In this document: positions 43,994-53,766 of the stretch, one piece after another
How the letters are laid out: each line of letters starts with the position of its first letter
Numbering within the stretch: the first letter of the stretch is position 1
From: JAANXG01 sp963731035
GTDB lineage: Bacteria > Pseudomonadota > Gammaproteobacteria > Arenicellales > JAANXG01
Length of the DNA stretch: 64,000 bases
Direction: 5' to 3'
NCBI GenBank assembly: GCA_963731035.1
Contig: CAVSUY010000007.1
Coordinates: forward strand, 186,001 to 250,000
Program-made: the position numbers and the translations under genes
The notes under the pieces: generated by a model
Database searches by the model: none
What the model was told of the DNA's origin: nothing
What the model saw: only the letters and a program-made list of their open reading frames with translations

Positions 43994-45661
43994 ATGAACA
44001 CCAGCGAAAACATGCCGGAGATCATCGGGCGCTACCATCTCGGCCCGGAGATCGGCCGCGGCAACATGGCAACGGTTTACCGCGCCTTCGATCTGAGGAT
44101 GCAGCGGAAGGTGGCGATAAAGCTGCTGCGGCCGCGGTTTGCCCGGGAGGAGCGGTACCGGCAGGACTTTCTCACTGAGGCTCACGCCGCGGGTCGGTTG
44201 ACCCATCCCGGCATCGTCACCATTCACGACGTCGGCGCGTATGAGGGCACGCCTTTCATCGCCATGGAGCTGCTGCACGGGCGCACCCTCCAGGGGCGGG
44301 TAGACGAAAAGGGGGCGATGCGGGCCGCCGAGGTCGTCGATATTGCGATTCAGCTCGCCCGGGCGCTGGACTACGCCCACCGCAAGGGCGTCGTCCATCG
44401 CGACGTCAAGGCAGACAACGTGATGCAGTCCCGCAGCGGCGCCCCCAAGCTCACGGACTTCGGCATCGCCAAGCTCCGGCAGCCGGATGCCGGCACGGTC
44501 ACCACCGAGGAAACTATCGTCGGCACGCCCAACTATATGGCGCCGGAGCAGGTGGCGGGCGGGGACGTCGACGGACGCGCGGATCTGTACGCCCTCGGCA
44601 TCCTGATGTATTTCCTGCTGACGGCGCGCCTGCCTTTCGCCAGCGACAGCCCCGTGGGGACGCTAGAGAGCATCATGAACGACCCCGCCCCGGCCCTCAG
44701 GCCCCGCGACGCCGCCACCCCGCGGGTGTTGATCGAGCTCGTCCACACGCTCATGGCCAAAGATCCCGCCAAGCGCTATCAGACCGGGGCGGAGCTGGCG
44801 GACGAGCTTGCGCAGATCCAGAGGGAGATGGAGTCCATGAGTCCGAGCCGCTGGCGCATGCCGCTCACCGTGCGGTGGCCGGCGGTGATGGGACTGGCCG
44901 TGGCCGTCACGCTCGTGGTGGGCGCCGCCATCGTCTACCGGTATCAACGGGCCGCGATGACCGAGGTCGTATTCGACTACGGCGCCAGCATGGTCGATAC
45001 CATCGGGTCGGATGCCGCGGAGGATCTGCTCCTGGGAGATTATGTGGCGGTGCAGGCCATGGTGGTGGACATGCAGCAGCACAGGCAGATGGCATATTTG
45101 CGGATCGCCGATCGCGACGGTAAGGTGATCGCCAGCAGCCGCCAGGAGGAGGTCGGCGCGGCGCAGCAGGCCCTGGCCGAAAAAGAGACTCTCGTCAAGC
45201 AGGAAGGCGTGCGGCGGGTCGCGCGCTACAGCGACGCGGAAGGCGAGTATTTCCTGTTCGAGGCGCCAGTTATCTATGGCGATCAGCGTATCGGCGATCT
45301 CACGCTCGGCATATCCAGGGAGCCGTTGAACCATGCCTTGACGGTCAGCCTGCTGGCCATGGCCAGCCTGATGGTGGCGACGGTGACCACCGTGATGGCA
45401 GTCATGTGGGTGTTGTCGTGGCGCCTCCGGGTGCCGCTTCGACTTCTCGGGCGCGGACTCGACCGGGCGGCACGCGGTGACCTGGACCACCGGATCCGCG
45501 TTCAGCGGCAGGACGAACTCGGCGAGTTGTTTGCTCGTTTCAATATCATGGCCGAGGCTCTGGCAAGACGCAGGCGGGGCGCCCGGGCCCCGGACGCGGA
45601 GCCGGAGAGCGGCAGCACACGGCGCCTGACCGTGGTGAAAGGACGCGACCGCAAGTCCTGA
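43994..45661 (+). CDS. Transmembrane Ser/Thr protein kinase with periplasmic sensor and C-terminal HAMP
   Basis: 555 residues. Kinase domain about 14-270: glycine loop IGRGNMATVYRAFD, Lys43 in VAIKLL, catalytic HRDVKADN (135-142), DFG 155-157, APEQ. A membrane segment follows at about 296-316, then a periplasmic domain of about 130 residues (PAS/Cache-like: MAYLRIADRDGKVIASSRQE), a second membrane segment at about 450-475 and a HAMP domain to about 525. A HAMP after the sensor with no further output domain is unusual, since the kinase lies before it. It resembles the DUF3365/HAMP protein at 9.7 kb in ending with HAMP. Confidence 0.9.
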   Translation: MNTSENMPEIIGRYHLGPEIGRGNMATVYRAFDLRMQRKVAIKLLRPRFAREERYRQDFLTEAHAAGRLTHPGIVTIHDVGAYEGTPFIAMELLHGRTLQGRVDEKGAMRAAEVVDIAIQLARALDYAHRKGVVHRDVKADNVMQSRSGAPKLTDFGIAKLRQPDAGTVTTEETIVGTPNYMAPEQVAGGDVDGRADLYALGILMYFLLTARLPFASDSPVGTLESIMNDPAPALRPRDAATPRVLIELVHTLMAKDPAKRYQTGAELADELAQIQREMESMSPSRWRMPLTVRWPAVMGLAVAVTLVVGAAIVYRYQRAAMTEVVFDYGASMVDTIGSDAAEDLLLGDYVAVQAMVVDMQQHRQMAYLRIADRDGKVIASSRQEEVGAAQQALAEKETLVKQEGVRRVARYSDAEGEYFLFEAPVIYGDQRIGDLTLGISREPLNHALTVSLLAMASLMVATVTTVMAVMWVLSWRLRVPLRLLGRGLDRAARGDLDHRIRVQRQDELGELFARFNIMAEALARRRRGARAPDAEPESGSTRRLTVVKGRDRKS

Positions 45662-45667
45662 CGTGCG

Positions 45668-46800
45668 TCATTTCAGCTCTTTGAGCCGGCGGCGCAGCTC
45701 CAGGGCGCGGGTGCGATAACCCTGGGCCGGCTCGTACCCGGGGTCGATGGCGAGGATCTGGTTCCAGAGGTCGATCGCCTCGTCCAGCTTCTGGTTGCGG
45801 TAGAGAATCACCGCCTTCTCGTGGAGCTGCGGCACGGTATCGCGCCGCAATGCGTCGAGCGCCGTGCGGGCGCCGCTGTGGTCTGGATCGGCGGCCAGCG
45901 CCCGCCGGAAGGCCTGAGCAGCAGCGGCCGGTTCCACCTTCTGCAGTTCGAGGCCTTCCTGGTAGGCAACTTCCGCCGTCACGCGCCGTTTCAGGTCATC
46001 GAGCCAGCCGTTCCAGCTTCCGTCGGCGGGCGCGCGGCGCTTTGCCTCCGCCAGTCGATTGCCGGCTTCACCGGCATCGCCGTGCGCCAGGGCCTCGTCG
46101 ATCCACTTCTGGTACGCGGCGCCGAGCTTTGCCGTCTGCTCCCGTCCCAGTGTATCCACCTTGACCCCCGAATACTTAGCCAGCGTTGCCTCCGGCGTGG
46201 GTTCCTGCTGCGGTGCTGCAGGTGTCCCGCTGGCGAACGACTCGCGCGAGCGCGATGTTTCGCGGGTTCCGCCGGTGCCGGTTTCGGCCTCGCCGGTAAA
46301 GTTATCCGGAATGCGCAGCACCTGTCCCGCGCGGACGAGCGACGGTGTGTCGATGTTGTTGTAGCGCGCCAGTATGTAGAACAGGCGGTAGCTGCCCAGA
46401 AAACGCTGGGAAAGCACGGACAGGGTTTCACCGGGCTTTACCTTGTACTCGAAACTGGATTCGCCGAGATACTCTTCAGGGGGGGCCTGGATCTGGCGCA
46501 GCACATCCCGGGCCCGGTCGAATCGCCGGGATTGGTTTCCAGGTGGGCTTTCAGCATTCGCTCGGCGCGGTCGGCTTGCCCCTCGAAGAGCAGATCGAAG
46601 GCGCGGTCGTAGCTGTAGGGTTCCGGCTGCGGTTCCACCGCCGGCGACTCGACACCGGAGCCGGTCTCCGCGGGCGACTCCGTCAGCGTTGCGCAGCCGG
46701 AGAGTATCGCGACAACCAAAGCGGCCGCCCCCCCGATCCGGGCGAAGCGGGAGAGGCCGGGCCGGCCGGCGCCGCCATGCCGGGTTGGATTCCTTTGCAT
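45668..46800 (-). CDS. LysM/TPR lipoprotein, frameshifted near 46530
   Basis: The ATG at 46800 starts a lipoprotein signal (AALVVAILSGCATLTESPA), continues to AERMLKAHLETNPGDS and then loses frame. The other frame resumes at FDRARDVLRQIQAPPEEYLG and ends at 45668; one missing base near 46530 explains it. The join gives about 377 residues: TPR-like start, a LysM domain (YKVKPGETLSVLSQRFLG, then RAGQVLRIP), a Pro/Ser linker and a TPR-like C-terminus. It probably binds peptidoglycan from the outer membrane. It is convergent with the kinase gene, 6 bases apart. Confidence 0.8.
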
Positions 46801-46858
46801 TTTTACTCAGACACCATGCGTCAGCAGCAAGTATAGACGCGGACGGCGGAAAGGGAAT

Positions 46859-46896
46859 AACCGGGTCAGAGAGCATCTGTTCCTAATATTCTCTGC
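46859..46896. repeat. REP, left end of RAYT copy B
   Basis: AACCGGGTCAGAGAGCATCT then GTTCCTAATATTCTCTGC, very close to the intact copy at 56983. Confidence 0.85.
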
Positions 46897-46976
46897 GGGT
46901 AAGATTCCTGCAGTCTGAATCAGATTGCCTTTGTTCTGCTCAGGCGTGAGCACTGCCATTCACAAGGAGGTGAGCC

Positions 46977-47541
46977 ATGCCCCGTAGACCCCGCTTCGCG
47001 CTGCCGGGAATTCCCCAGCACGTTATCCAGCGCGGCAACAAACGCGTGCCGTACTTTGTTGCCGAGCAAGACTACCGGCGTTATCTGGATGATCTCGAGG
47101 CGGTTGCTCGCAAGCACCACTGCCGAATACACGCCTATGTGCTGATGACCAATCCTGTGCACATGCTGGTGACGCCGACAAAGGAATACGGTCCGGGCCC
47201 ATATGGTGGACCACCCGGGAAGCTACAAATGTTCCAGCTATGCCGCCAACGCCCAAGGTCGGCCCGATCCGCTGCCCGAGCCCCATCCCCTGTACATGGC
47301 TCTGGGAGAGGCCGTTGCTGAGCGACAGCATGCCTACCGCGAATTGTTCCGCCACCCGCTCGAAGACGATGTTTTGCACGAGATTCGTGAGGCCTTGAAT
47401 CACGAATTGGTCGTGGGACGTTCTTATTTCAAGGACGAGATAGAAGCCATAACGAAGCGGCAGACTCGCTTGGGTGAGCCGGGTTGCCCACGGGTCGGGG
47501 AAGAACTCGGCGTGTATCGCCTCGCATATCAAGAATATTGG
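46977..47541 (+). pseudogene. REP-associated tyrosine transposase (RAYT), decayed copy B
   Basis: It keeps the ribosome site and start (PRRPRFALPGIPQHVIQRGN) and reads well to HAYVLMTNPVHMLVTPTKEY, where the first His of the HUH pair is Pro, as in copy A. Then about 175 bases are missing: GGAATACGG joins directly to TCCGGGCCCATATGGTGG, changing the frame. The C-terminal third can be followed in another frame (ADPLPEPHPLYMALGEAVAE then HAYRELFRHPLEDDVLHEI). Not functional. Confidence 0.9.
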
Positions 47542-47568
47542 AGAAAAATGCTCTCTGCCCCGGCTTTT
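47531..47568. repeat. REP, right end of RAYT copy B
   Basis: AAGAATATTGGAGAAAAATG then CTCTCTGCCCCGGCTTTT, inverted relative to the left end at 46859. Confidence 0.85.
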
Positions 47569-47773
47569 GTCGAACGACTGGTCGCGACCCGCGATCTCGG
47601 TGGGGATTCAGCGGAAGTATAATATCCATTCCGCAGAGGATCGGGTAACGCAGAAAGACAAAACGTGGTCACAGCCACTATGGGGCGGCTGGCGGAAATT
47701 TGATGAAGGAGATGGGGCAACAGCATATGACTCAACCGGTAACGGAAATACCGAGATCATTCCCAAAAAAGAA

Positions 47774-48946
47774 ATGAAAAGTCTTGCCAGAAAGCTTGGA
47801 TTGCGCCGGATTCTAAAGTCCGGCATGAGACATGCCTCGAATGCCCTTTTTCACATGGTGCATATATTCAGGCACGACATAAGTGATCGTGTGGAAGTCC
47901 GTATCAATGGGAAGGAAGTCATCTGTGATGTCTTTCCTTGCAAAGACAACCGGTACATAGCACTCATTGGCCGCTATGGCAGGCTGGATAACCCGGATAC
48001 CATGACTTGTGTTTTTGAATCGGGAGAGGTCTCCAAATGTATATGGATCGATGACTATCCCCATCGTAATGAGGGCGAACAGGTATTGATCTGCCTGTTT
48101 CCGGTGCCGGAAGCCGACAAACGCATGGGAGCTACATCGATCTCCTTACAGACGCGGAATGGTATCGTTCTCGGTAAACTGACGATACATTTTAACGTAT
48201 CCCCAAAGAAGTACCACCTTACTGCGACGACCCTAGTGAGGAATGAAGAGCGTATTCTCCGCGAATGGATAGAATACTGCCGGACAATCGGCGTCGAGCA
48301 CTTTTATATTTATGACAACAGAAGCCTGAAGAAAAACAAGGTCAGGAAACTACTTGAACCTTACACAGAACAGGGCATCGTTACCCTTCTAGACTGGGAT
48401 TATCTCTACGCAAAGAATAGAAAAAACTCACGGCGATTTTGCCAGCGCGGACAAATGCACCACTGCCTTTACAAGTATGGACACCTGAGCACATGGATGT
48501 TTTTTATTGACGTAGATGAATTTGTATTTCCGGTTGATCACAATCAAACGAGTGTTCTGCCTTTACTGGAGAAGTACGACCAAAACTCCGAAGTTGCAGC
48601 CCTGCAGTTTAAAATGATCTGGTTCGGGAACTCCGGTCATAAGAAGGTTCCGGAGGGCCTTATCATCGAAAATTATACGCATCGCGCCGCCGACGTCGTT
48701 CAAGAGGGACGTGAGAAATGTTGTGTCAGACCGGACAAGGTTGAACTTATGTTGATTCACAATGTAAAACAGTATCTGGAAGGCTCAGTGAAAGTCATAG
48801 TCCCACCAGAACAATACAGGATCAATCATTACAATACTCTGAGTGCGAAACGTCGCCGACATCGTGATGAACAGTTAAATGTCACGGAAGATACCGGCAT
48901 GCAGAAGTTCGTGCCAATGGTGTGCCAACAACTACGTAATCGGTGA
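47774..48946 (+). CDS. Glycosyltransferase family 92-like protein
   Basis: 390 residues from the ATG at 47774; the frame is open upstream into RAYT copy B, but no earlier ATG with a ribosome site fits. The core YHLTATTLVRNEERILREWI, EYCRTIGVEHFYIYDNRS and the DxD motif in WMFFIDVDEFVFP match the GT92/DUF23 family of inverting glycosyltransferases. The N-terminal 120 residues are a separate beta-rich region. No membrane segment. Base composition is clearly more AT-rich than its neighbours, and mobile elements flank it, so recent transfer is likely. Confidence 0.82.
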   Translation: MKSLARKLGLRRILKSGMRHASNALFHMVHIFRHDISDRVEVRINGKEVICDVFPCKDNRYIALIGRYGRLDNPDTMTCVFESGEVSKCIWIDDYPHRNEGEQVLICLFPVPEADKRMGATSISLQTRNGIVLGKLTIHFNVSPKKYHLTATTLVRNEERILREWIEYCRTIGVEHFYIYDNRSLKKNKVRKLLEPYTEQGIVTLLDWDYLYAKNRKNSRRFCQRGQMHHCLYKYGHLSTWMFFIDVDEFVFPVDHNQTSVLPLLEKYDQNSEVAALQFKMIWFGNSGHKKVPEGLIIENYTHRAADVVQEGREKCCVRPDKVELMLIHNVKQYLEGSVKVIVPPEQYRINHYNTLSAKRRRHRDEQLNVTEDTGMQKFVPMVCQQLRNR

Positions 48947-49031
48947 ATTACATGGCGAAAGGTGCTAACAGTATTGAGCACAGTGGAGCTGAGATCGACG
49001 TATCATAGTGTCACTCTAATGTAACCAAGCT

Positions 49032-49256
49032 GTGGGTCGCTCACTGGCGCACTACGTGCAGCGCGAGTTCGACAATTTCCTCAAGTGCGGGATCTTGGAG
49101 CATGGCTTCCTGCGGGACCGGTGCCAGGATTGCCACAGTGAGCGCGTCGGTGCCAACCTGGAACGCGAGGGCTTGCTGGCGCTGGATATCGACAACACTT
49201 ACCTGCAGATCGAGGCCCCCGACGAATCCGCCATCGACGATCTGCTCAGTCATTGA
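49032..49256 (+). pseudogene. IS91-family transposase remnant with internal deletion
   Basis: LAHYVQREFDNFLKCGILEH, then GFLRDRCQDCHSERVG is the zinc-binding N-terminal part of IS91-type transposases; it then jumps to LEREGLLALDIDNTYLQIEA and DESAIDDLLSH, a piece from the middle of the same protein, and stops. The catalytic region is gone. Confidence 0.7.
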
Positions 49257-49297
49257 AAAAGGGGACGGAGGGATTAATTGTCCCTCCGTCCCCTTTT
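49257..49297. terminator. 17-bp perfect hairpin AAAAGGGGACGGAGGGA / TCCCTCCGTCCCCTTTT
   Basis: Arms 49257-49273 and 49281-49297 with a 7-base loop TTAATTG. The T-run at the right end makes it terminator-like, but related GGGGACGGAGG half-sites (41706-41717) suggest it is also an interspersed repeat. Confidence 0.55.
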
Positions 49298-49313
49298 GTC
49301 CTTTCGTCGAGCT

Positions 49314-49466
49314 TTACGCTTCGGGGTCAATGATCCGGCCCCGGTGCGGCGAGCTCCCCGCGGCGTGCGCGGTGTCTTTCCGGGCTTTCTTGGCGGCTTT
49401 TTTCTCTTTCGGCGTCAATAGGGCCTTCTTTTTCTGCTCTTTGTTGCTTCTCTGCTCTCTGCCCAT
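49314..49466 (-). CDS. Small Lys-rich protein of unknown function
   Basis: 50 residues from the ATG at 49466 (AGGA upstream): MGREQRSNKEQKKKALLTPK then EKKAAKKARKDTAHAAGSSP. Very basic, no membrane segment. Similar short MGREKRSNKE-type proteins are seen in proteobacterial genomes as hypotheticals. It could be nucleic-acid-binding. Confidence is limited by the short length. Confidence 0.5.
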   Translation of the reverse strand: MGREQRSNKEQKKKALLTPKEKKAAKKARKDTAHAAGSSPHRGRIIDPEA

Positions 49467-49670
49467 ATTTAGGGTCCTGGTGGTCGATAGGAAACTCTCA
49501 TTTAAGCACAGTTCATTTGCCGGGTTATTGCGCCCGGTCAAGGCACTTGCACTCGTTGAACGGGCTGTCCCTGAGGGTCTCGAGTGGCAGGCGCTTGCCA
49601 AGCGGCTGCGCGGCGCCCGGGAGGACTAGGGGGAGCATCCTCGCGCCGCGATTGACGGGCCGGGTGTCGC

Positions 49671-50621
49671 TTACTTCCTGTATTCCACGCCCGGCATGAC
49701 GCACAACATCTCGAACAGCAGGTTCGCTGCCACCAGGGCGGTGTTGCCGGAAGTATCGTAGGCCGGCGCGACCTCGACGAGGTCACCGCCGACCAGGTCC
49801 AGGCCGCGGCAGCCGCGGATGATCTCCAGGGCCTGGTGGGTAGTGAGGCCGCCGACCTCGGGCGTCCCGGTTCCGGGGGCGCAGGACGGGTCGAGGCCGT
49901 CGATGTCGAAGCTCAAGTACACCGGGCCGTCGCCGATCTGCTCGCGCACCTCTTCCATCAACGGGGCCAGGGACCGGTACCAGCATTCCTCGGCCTGGAC
50001 GACCCGGAAGCCCTGGGAGCGCGGCCAGTCGAAGTCCTCGGCGGTGTAGCCGGTGCCGCGCAGGCCGATCTGCACGGCGCGGTGCGGATCGAGCAGCTCT
50101 TCCTCCACCGCGCGGCGGAAGGGCGTGCCGTGGGCGATGGGCTCGCCGAACATGGTGTCGTTGATGTCGGCGTGGGCGTCGACATGGACCAGTCCGACCG
50201 GACCGTGGCGGCGCTTGATGGCGCGCAGAATCGGCAGGGCGATGGTGTGGTCGCCGCCCAGGGTCAGGGGCCGGCAGCCGGTGGCGAGGATCTCGTCGTA
50301 GGCGGCCTCGATGATGCGCACGCTGTCCTTGAGGTTGAAGGTGTTGATGGCGACGTCGCCGATATCGGCCACTTGCAGGCTGTCGAAGGGCGCGGCGCGG
50401 GTGGCCATGTTGTACGGCCGCAGCAGACAGGACTCGGCACGGATGGCGCGCGGACCGTAGCGGGCGCCGGGTCGGTTCGATGTGCCGATGTCGAACGGCA
50501 CGCCGACGAAGCAGGCATCTAGGCCGTCGGCGTTCTTCTGCGTGGGCAGGCGCATCATGGTGGCGGGGCCGCCGAAGCGCGGCATGTCGTTGCCGCCCAA
50601 AGGTTGGTTCAGGTCGGTCAT
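49671..50621 (-). CDS. Agmatinase/guanidinobutyrase-type ureohydrolase
   Basis: 316 residues of the ureohydrolase family. The manganese ligands are readable: GGDHT (LTLGGDHTIALPIL), VHVDAHADIND and YLSFDIDGLDPSCAPGTGTP. It hydrolyses a guanidino compound to urea and an amine. Agmatine, 4-guanidinobutyrate and guanidinopropionate enzymes share these motifs, so the substrate is open. It is the last gene of a minus-strand unit with an amidase and an aminotransferase; its start overlaps the amidase stop by 4 bases. Confidence 0.9.
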   Translation of the reverse strand: MTDLNQPLGGNDMPRFGGPATMMRLPTQKNADGLDACFVGVPFDIGTSNRPGARYGPRAIRAESCLLRPYNMATRAAPFDSLQVADIGDVAINTFNLKDSVRIIEAAYDEILATGCRPLTLGGDHTIALPILRAIKRRHGPVGLVHVDAHADINDTMFGEPIAHGTPFRRAVEEELLDPHRAVQIGLRGTGYTAEDFDWPRSQGFRVVQAEECWYRSLAPLMEEVREQIGDGPVYLSFDIDGLDPSCAPGTGTPEVGGLTTHQALEIIRGCRGLDLVGGDLVEVAPAYDTSGNTALVAANLLFEMLCVMPGVEYRK

Positions 50622-51433
50622 GATTTCGCTCCGTCGTGCTGCGGCGGCAGAGCGAGCGAGCGGTAGAGCTCGGGCCGCCGGTCGCTGAGATAGGGATTGT
50701 CGCTGCGTGCCTGCTCGAAGGCGGTGGGGTCGAGGTTCGCGACCAGCAGCTCCTCGGCCTTCCTGGCGCGGGCCAGCTCGCTGCCGTCCGGCGCGATGAT
50801 ACAGCTCGCGCCGCAGTATTGAATGTCACCCTCGCGGCCGCAGCGGTTGGCGTAGGCCACGAAGACCTGGTTCTCAAACGCCCGCACGGGCAGCAGCCAC
50901 TGTGCGACCCGTTCGAAGGGATGCATCAGCGCGGTGGGCACGGCAACCAGCGCGGCTCCTTGCAGCGCCAGCGTACGCACGGCTTCGGGGAACTCGACGT
51001 CGTAGCAGATCAGGATTCCGATGCGGAGGTCGCCCAGCGTTGCCAGGGTGAGTTTCTCTCCCGGCGTGAACAGGTGCTTCTCCATGGGGCCGAAGAGATG
51101 GGTCTTGCGGGCGTTTGCCAGCCGCTTGCCATCCGGGCCGATCAGCATGGCGGAGTTGTAGACGGCCTCGCCGTCGCGTTCCGGGTAGCCGGCCAGGATC
51201 GCTATATCGTTCTCCCGTGCAGCGGCCGCCAACGTCTCGGCGGTCGGCCCGTCGGCGGGCTCCGCCAGGTCGAACATGCGCTCGCCGACGTTGTAGCCGC
51301 TCGCGAACAGCTCGGGAAACATCACCAGGTTGCAGCCCTGCGCCGCGCTCTCCCGTGCGACGCGGGTCATGATCTCCCGGTTGTCCTCCGGGCTGCGCGA
51401 CACGCCGGGTCCCTGGTAGACGGCGAGCCTCAT
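50618..51433 (-). CDS. Carbon-nitrogen hydrolase (nitrilase superfamily amidase)
   Basis: 271 residues with the Glu-Lys-Cys triad: Glu in NLVMFPELFASGYN, Lys in ARKTHLFGPMEK, Cys in ILICYDVEFPEAVRTLAL. This is the N-carbamoylputrescine amidase / aliphatic amidase type. Next to a ureohydrolase and an aminotransferase, a 4-guanidinobutyramide or similar amide is a reasonable substrate guess. Overlaps with both neighbours by 4 bases show translational coupling. Cytosolic. Confidence 0.9.
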   Translation of the reverse strand: MRLAVYQGPGVSRSPEDNREIMTRVARESAAQGCNLVMFPELFASGYNVGERMFDLAEPADGPTAETLAAAARENDIAILAGYPERDGEAVYNSAMLIGPDGKRLANARKTHLFGPMEKHLFTPGEKLTLATLGDLRIGILICYDVEFPEAVRTLALQGAALVAVPTALMHPFERVAQWLLPVRAFENQVFVAYANRCGREGDIQYCGASCIIAPDGSELARARKAEELLVANLDPTAFEQARSDNPYLSDRRPELYRSLALPPQHDGAKS

Positions 51434-52633
51434 CGTGCCGCGGCCGCGCGCTCTTCCTGGCTGGCCAGCAGCCGGGCGGCAAGCTCGGGCATACGCCCGG
51501 CATCAAGGTTGGCGAAGGCCACGCGCAGGCTGTCTTCCTGATCGGGCCCGAACATCGGTCCCGGCAGACAGATCACGCCATGCTCGCGCGCCAGGCGCCG
51601 GGCGACGGCGGCTGCGTTCTCGCCCGCGAAGGGATGCCGCAGGTAGGCGAAGTAGGCGCCCGAGCTCACCAGCTCGTAGCGCAATGCTTCATCCGCGAAG
51701 GTCTCGCGCAGCGCGGCCAGGCGCTCGGCCATCATTGTTCGCTTGTCCTCCCGCCAGGCGTCGAGATGCTCTAAGCCGAACAGGGCGGCGACCTGGCCGG
51801 GATGCGGCGCGCAGATGGCGACGCAGTCGGCCACCTTTTCGACCGACTCGAGGAACGCCGGCGAGCCGATGATGGAGCCGACCCGGTGGCCGGTCAGGCT
51901 GTAGGCCTTGGAGAAGCTGTAGAGCTGGATCAGGTTCTCCTGCCAGTCGGGGTCGCGGAACAATTCGTGCGGTGTGTGCTCCGCCGGCAGGAAGTCCTTG
52001 TAGGTCTCGTCGATGACCAGCGCGATGCGCCTGGCGCGGGCGAGCTCGCGGAAGCGCGCGATCACCTCGGGCGGATAGACCGCACCGGTCGGGTTGTTGG
52101 GGGTCACCAGCACGATGGCCCGGGTGCGCGGGCCGATGAGCGCGGCCGCTTCCTCGGGATCCGGCACCTGCCCGGTGCTCGCGCGGCAGGGCAGGTAGAT
52201 CGCGTCGCACGCCCTGCATGTCCAGCCACATCTTGTGGTTGAAGTAGTAGGGCACCGGCAGGATGACGTCGTCGCCGGGTCCGGCCAGCGCCGCCACTGC
52301 CAGGCAGAACGCCTGGTTGCAGCCCGCTGTGATCGCCACCTGCCCGGAGGAGATACACCCGCCGTAGACGCCGCTCATGTGTTCGGCCAGCGCCTCGCGC
52401 AGCTCGGGAATCCCCAGGATCTGCGTATACAGATGTATGTCGCTGCCTTGCAGCGCCTCGGCCAGATGGCGGCGCAGCTCCGGCGCCGGCGGGTAGGTGG
52501 GCGCCGCCTGCGCAGTGTCGAGTATCGTCCCCGTGGCCTCAGCCGCCCACTGGCGGGCCTCGGCGATAGGCGGCGCCTCGACCGCCTGCACCAATGGGTT
52601 GAGAAAGTAACCCGCCTGCTTTCTAGTCTGCAT
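51430..52633 (-). CDS. Class I/II PLP aminotransferase, frameshifted near 52200
   Basis: The start at 52633 reads through VAITAGCNQAFCLAVAALAG and VPYYFNHKMWLDMQGV; the other frame resumes AIYLPCRASTGQVPDPEE and continues to the end. One extra base in the GTGCGACGC stretch near 52200 accounts for it. The C-terminal part has NNPTGAVYPPE, VIDETYKDFLP and the PLP lysine in YSFSKAYSLTGHRVG. About 400 residues when joined, normal for the fold-type I family. Amino donor unknown; context suggests arginine or a guanidino amino acid. Confidence 0.85.
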
Positions 52634-52968
52634 TGATCACCAGCTTGATCGTCGACGTGCGACGGGAGATCGGAATGTCAGACAATAATATACTCTGTGC
52701 CCACTGCTGTCCCTGTTTCGTATGATCCCTCATCCTGTCCTTCTCCCTCACGTAGAAAGGACCCCCTGGTTGGCGTGTATATGTTTTGACGGCATGCTTC
52801 GCCTCGAACAACGCCGGTTGGCAACCACTTGCAGCGTTTCGAGGGAGCGCTTGTGGGACAGCAATGACTCTGTACCCGATGATGGTGGATCGTCGGACTG
52901 AAATCCGACCCAAAATCTCCGTTGTCCGGATCTCGTTCCCGGTCATCTCCGGAAGGCGACGCGGGCTA
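52634..52968. other. Intergenic region between transporter and catabolic genes
   Basis: 335 bases. No gene or repeat could be supported. It separates the PotABCD-like genes from the aminotransferase unit and may hold its promoter. Confidence 0.4.
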
Positions 52969-53766
52969 CTACTGCTCCGGCGACCAGCGCCCGAGCAGCC
53001 GGGGCAGGTTGCCGAAGCGGCCCACCAGCCCGAAGATCGTCAGTGCCACGGCCATGAACAGCACGGCCACCGACGCCATGACCGGGGTATAGCCGTAGCG
53101 CAGGCTGTTGAAGATCTTGATCGGCAGGGTTTCCACCGTAAAGCCGGCGACCATGTAGGCGATGATGTACTCGTTGAGACTGAGTACAAAAGCGAAGGCA
53201 TAGCCGGAGACAATGTAGGGACGGATCAAGGGCAGGATGACGGTCGTGAACACCTGCCGCTCGTTCGCGCCCATGGTCTGTGCGGCCTCCATCATCGCCC
53301 GGTCGGTGGACTCCAGCCCCAGGGAGATGGTCATCAATGGCAGGGTCACCAGGAAGATGCCGTGGGCGACGATGTCGTTCTCGATCCGCCCGTAGTGGCC
53401 GAGCGTGGCCCAGAAGATCATGAAGCCCAGCGCCGTGATCACCGGCGGCAGCATGAACGGCGCGATGCCGAGGCCGTAGAGTACCCTGGCGTAGGACAGG
53501 CCATAGCGCCACAGTGCGTAGGCCAGCGGCAGGGCGACGGAGACCGAGATCACCCCGGCGCAGGCGGCGATCACCACGCTGTTCTGTATCGGGTGCAGCC
53601 ACGCCTCCTGCGTCAGCATCTCGCCGTACCAGCGCAGGGAAAGGCCTTGCGGCGGAAAGAACAGCAGCTTCTTGGCGTTGAGCGACACCCCCACCATGAT
53701 CACCAGCGGCGCGCACAGGAACAGCGCCACGACCCCGAGGAAAGCGTTGCGCAGAACCCTGCTCAT
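52969..53766 (-). CDS. ABC transporter permease, PotC/YdcV type
   Basis: 265 residues, six membrane segments, with the inner-membrane-permease EAA loop EAAQTMGANERQVFTTVILP facing the ATPase. It is the second permease of a polyamine/opine-type importer. The ATG at 53766 overlaps the stop of the first permease by 4 bases. The substrate follows from the binding protein, which is of PotD type. Confidence 0.9.
   Translation of the reverse strand: MSRVLRNAFLGVVALFLCAPLVIMVGVSLNAKKLLFFPPQGLSLRWYGEMLTQEAWLHPIQNSVVIAACAGVISVSVALPLAYALWRYGLSYARVLYGLGIAPFMLPPVITALGFMIFWATLGHYGRIENDIVAHGIFLVTLPLMTISLGLESTDRAMMEAAQTMGANERQVFTTVILPLIRPYIVSGYAFAFVLSLNEYIIAYMVAGFTVETLPIKIFNSLRYGYTPVMASVAVLFMAVALTIFGLVGRFGNLPRLLGRWSPEQ

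Noticed and set aside
47474..47773. Longer N-terminus for the GT92-like protein
   Set aside because: The upstream part of the frame is RAYT copy B sequence in another frame, so it is not part of the enzyme.
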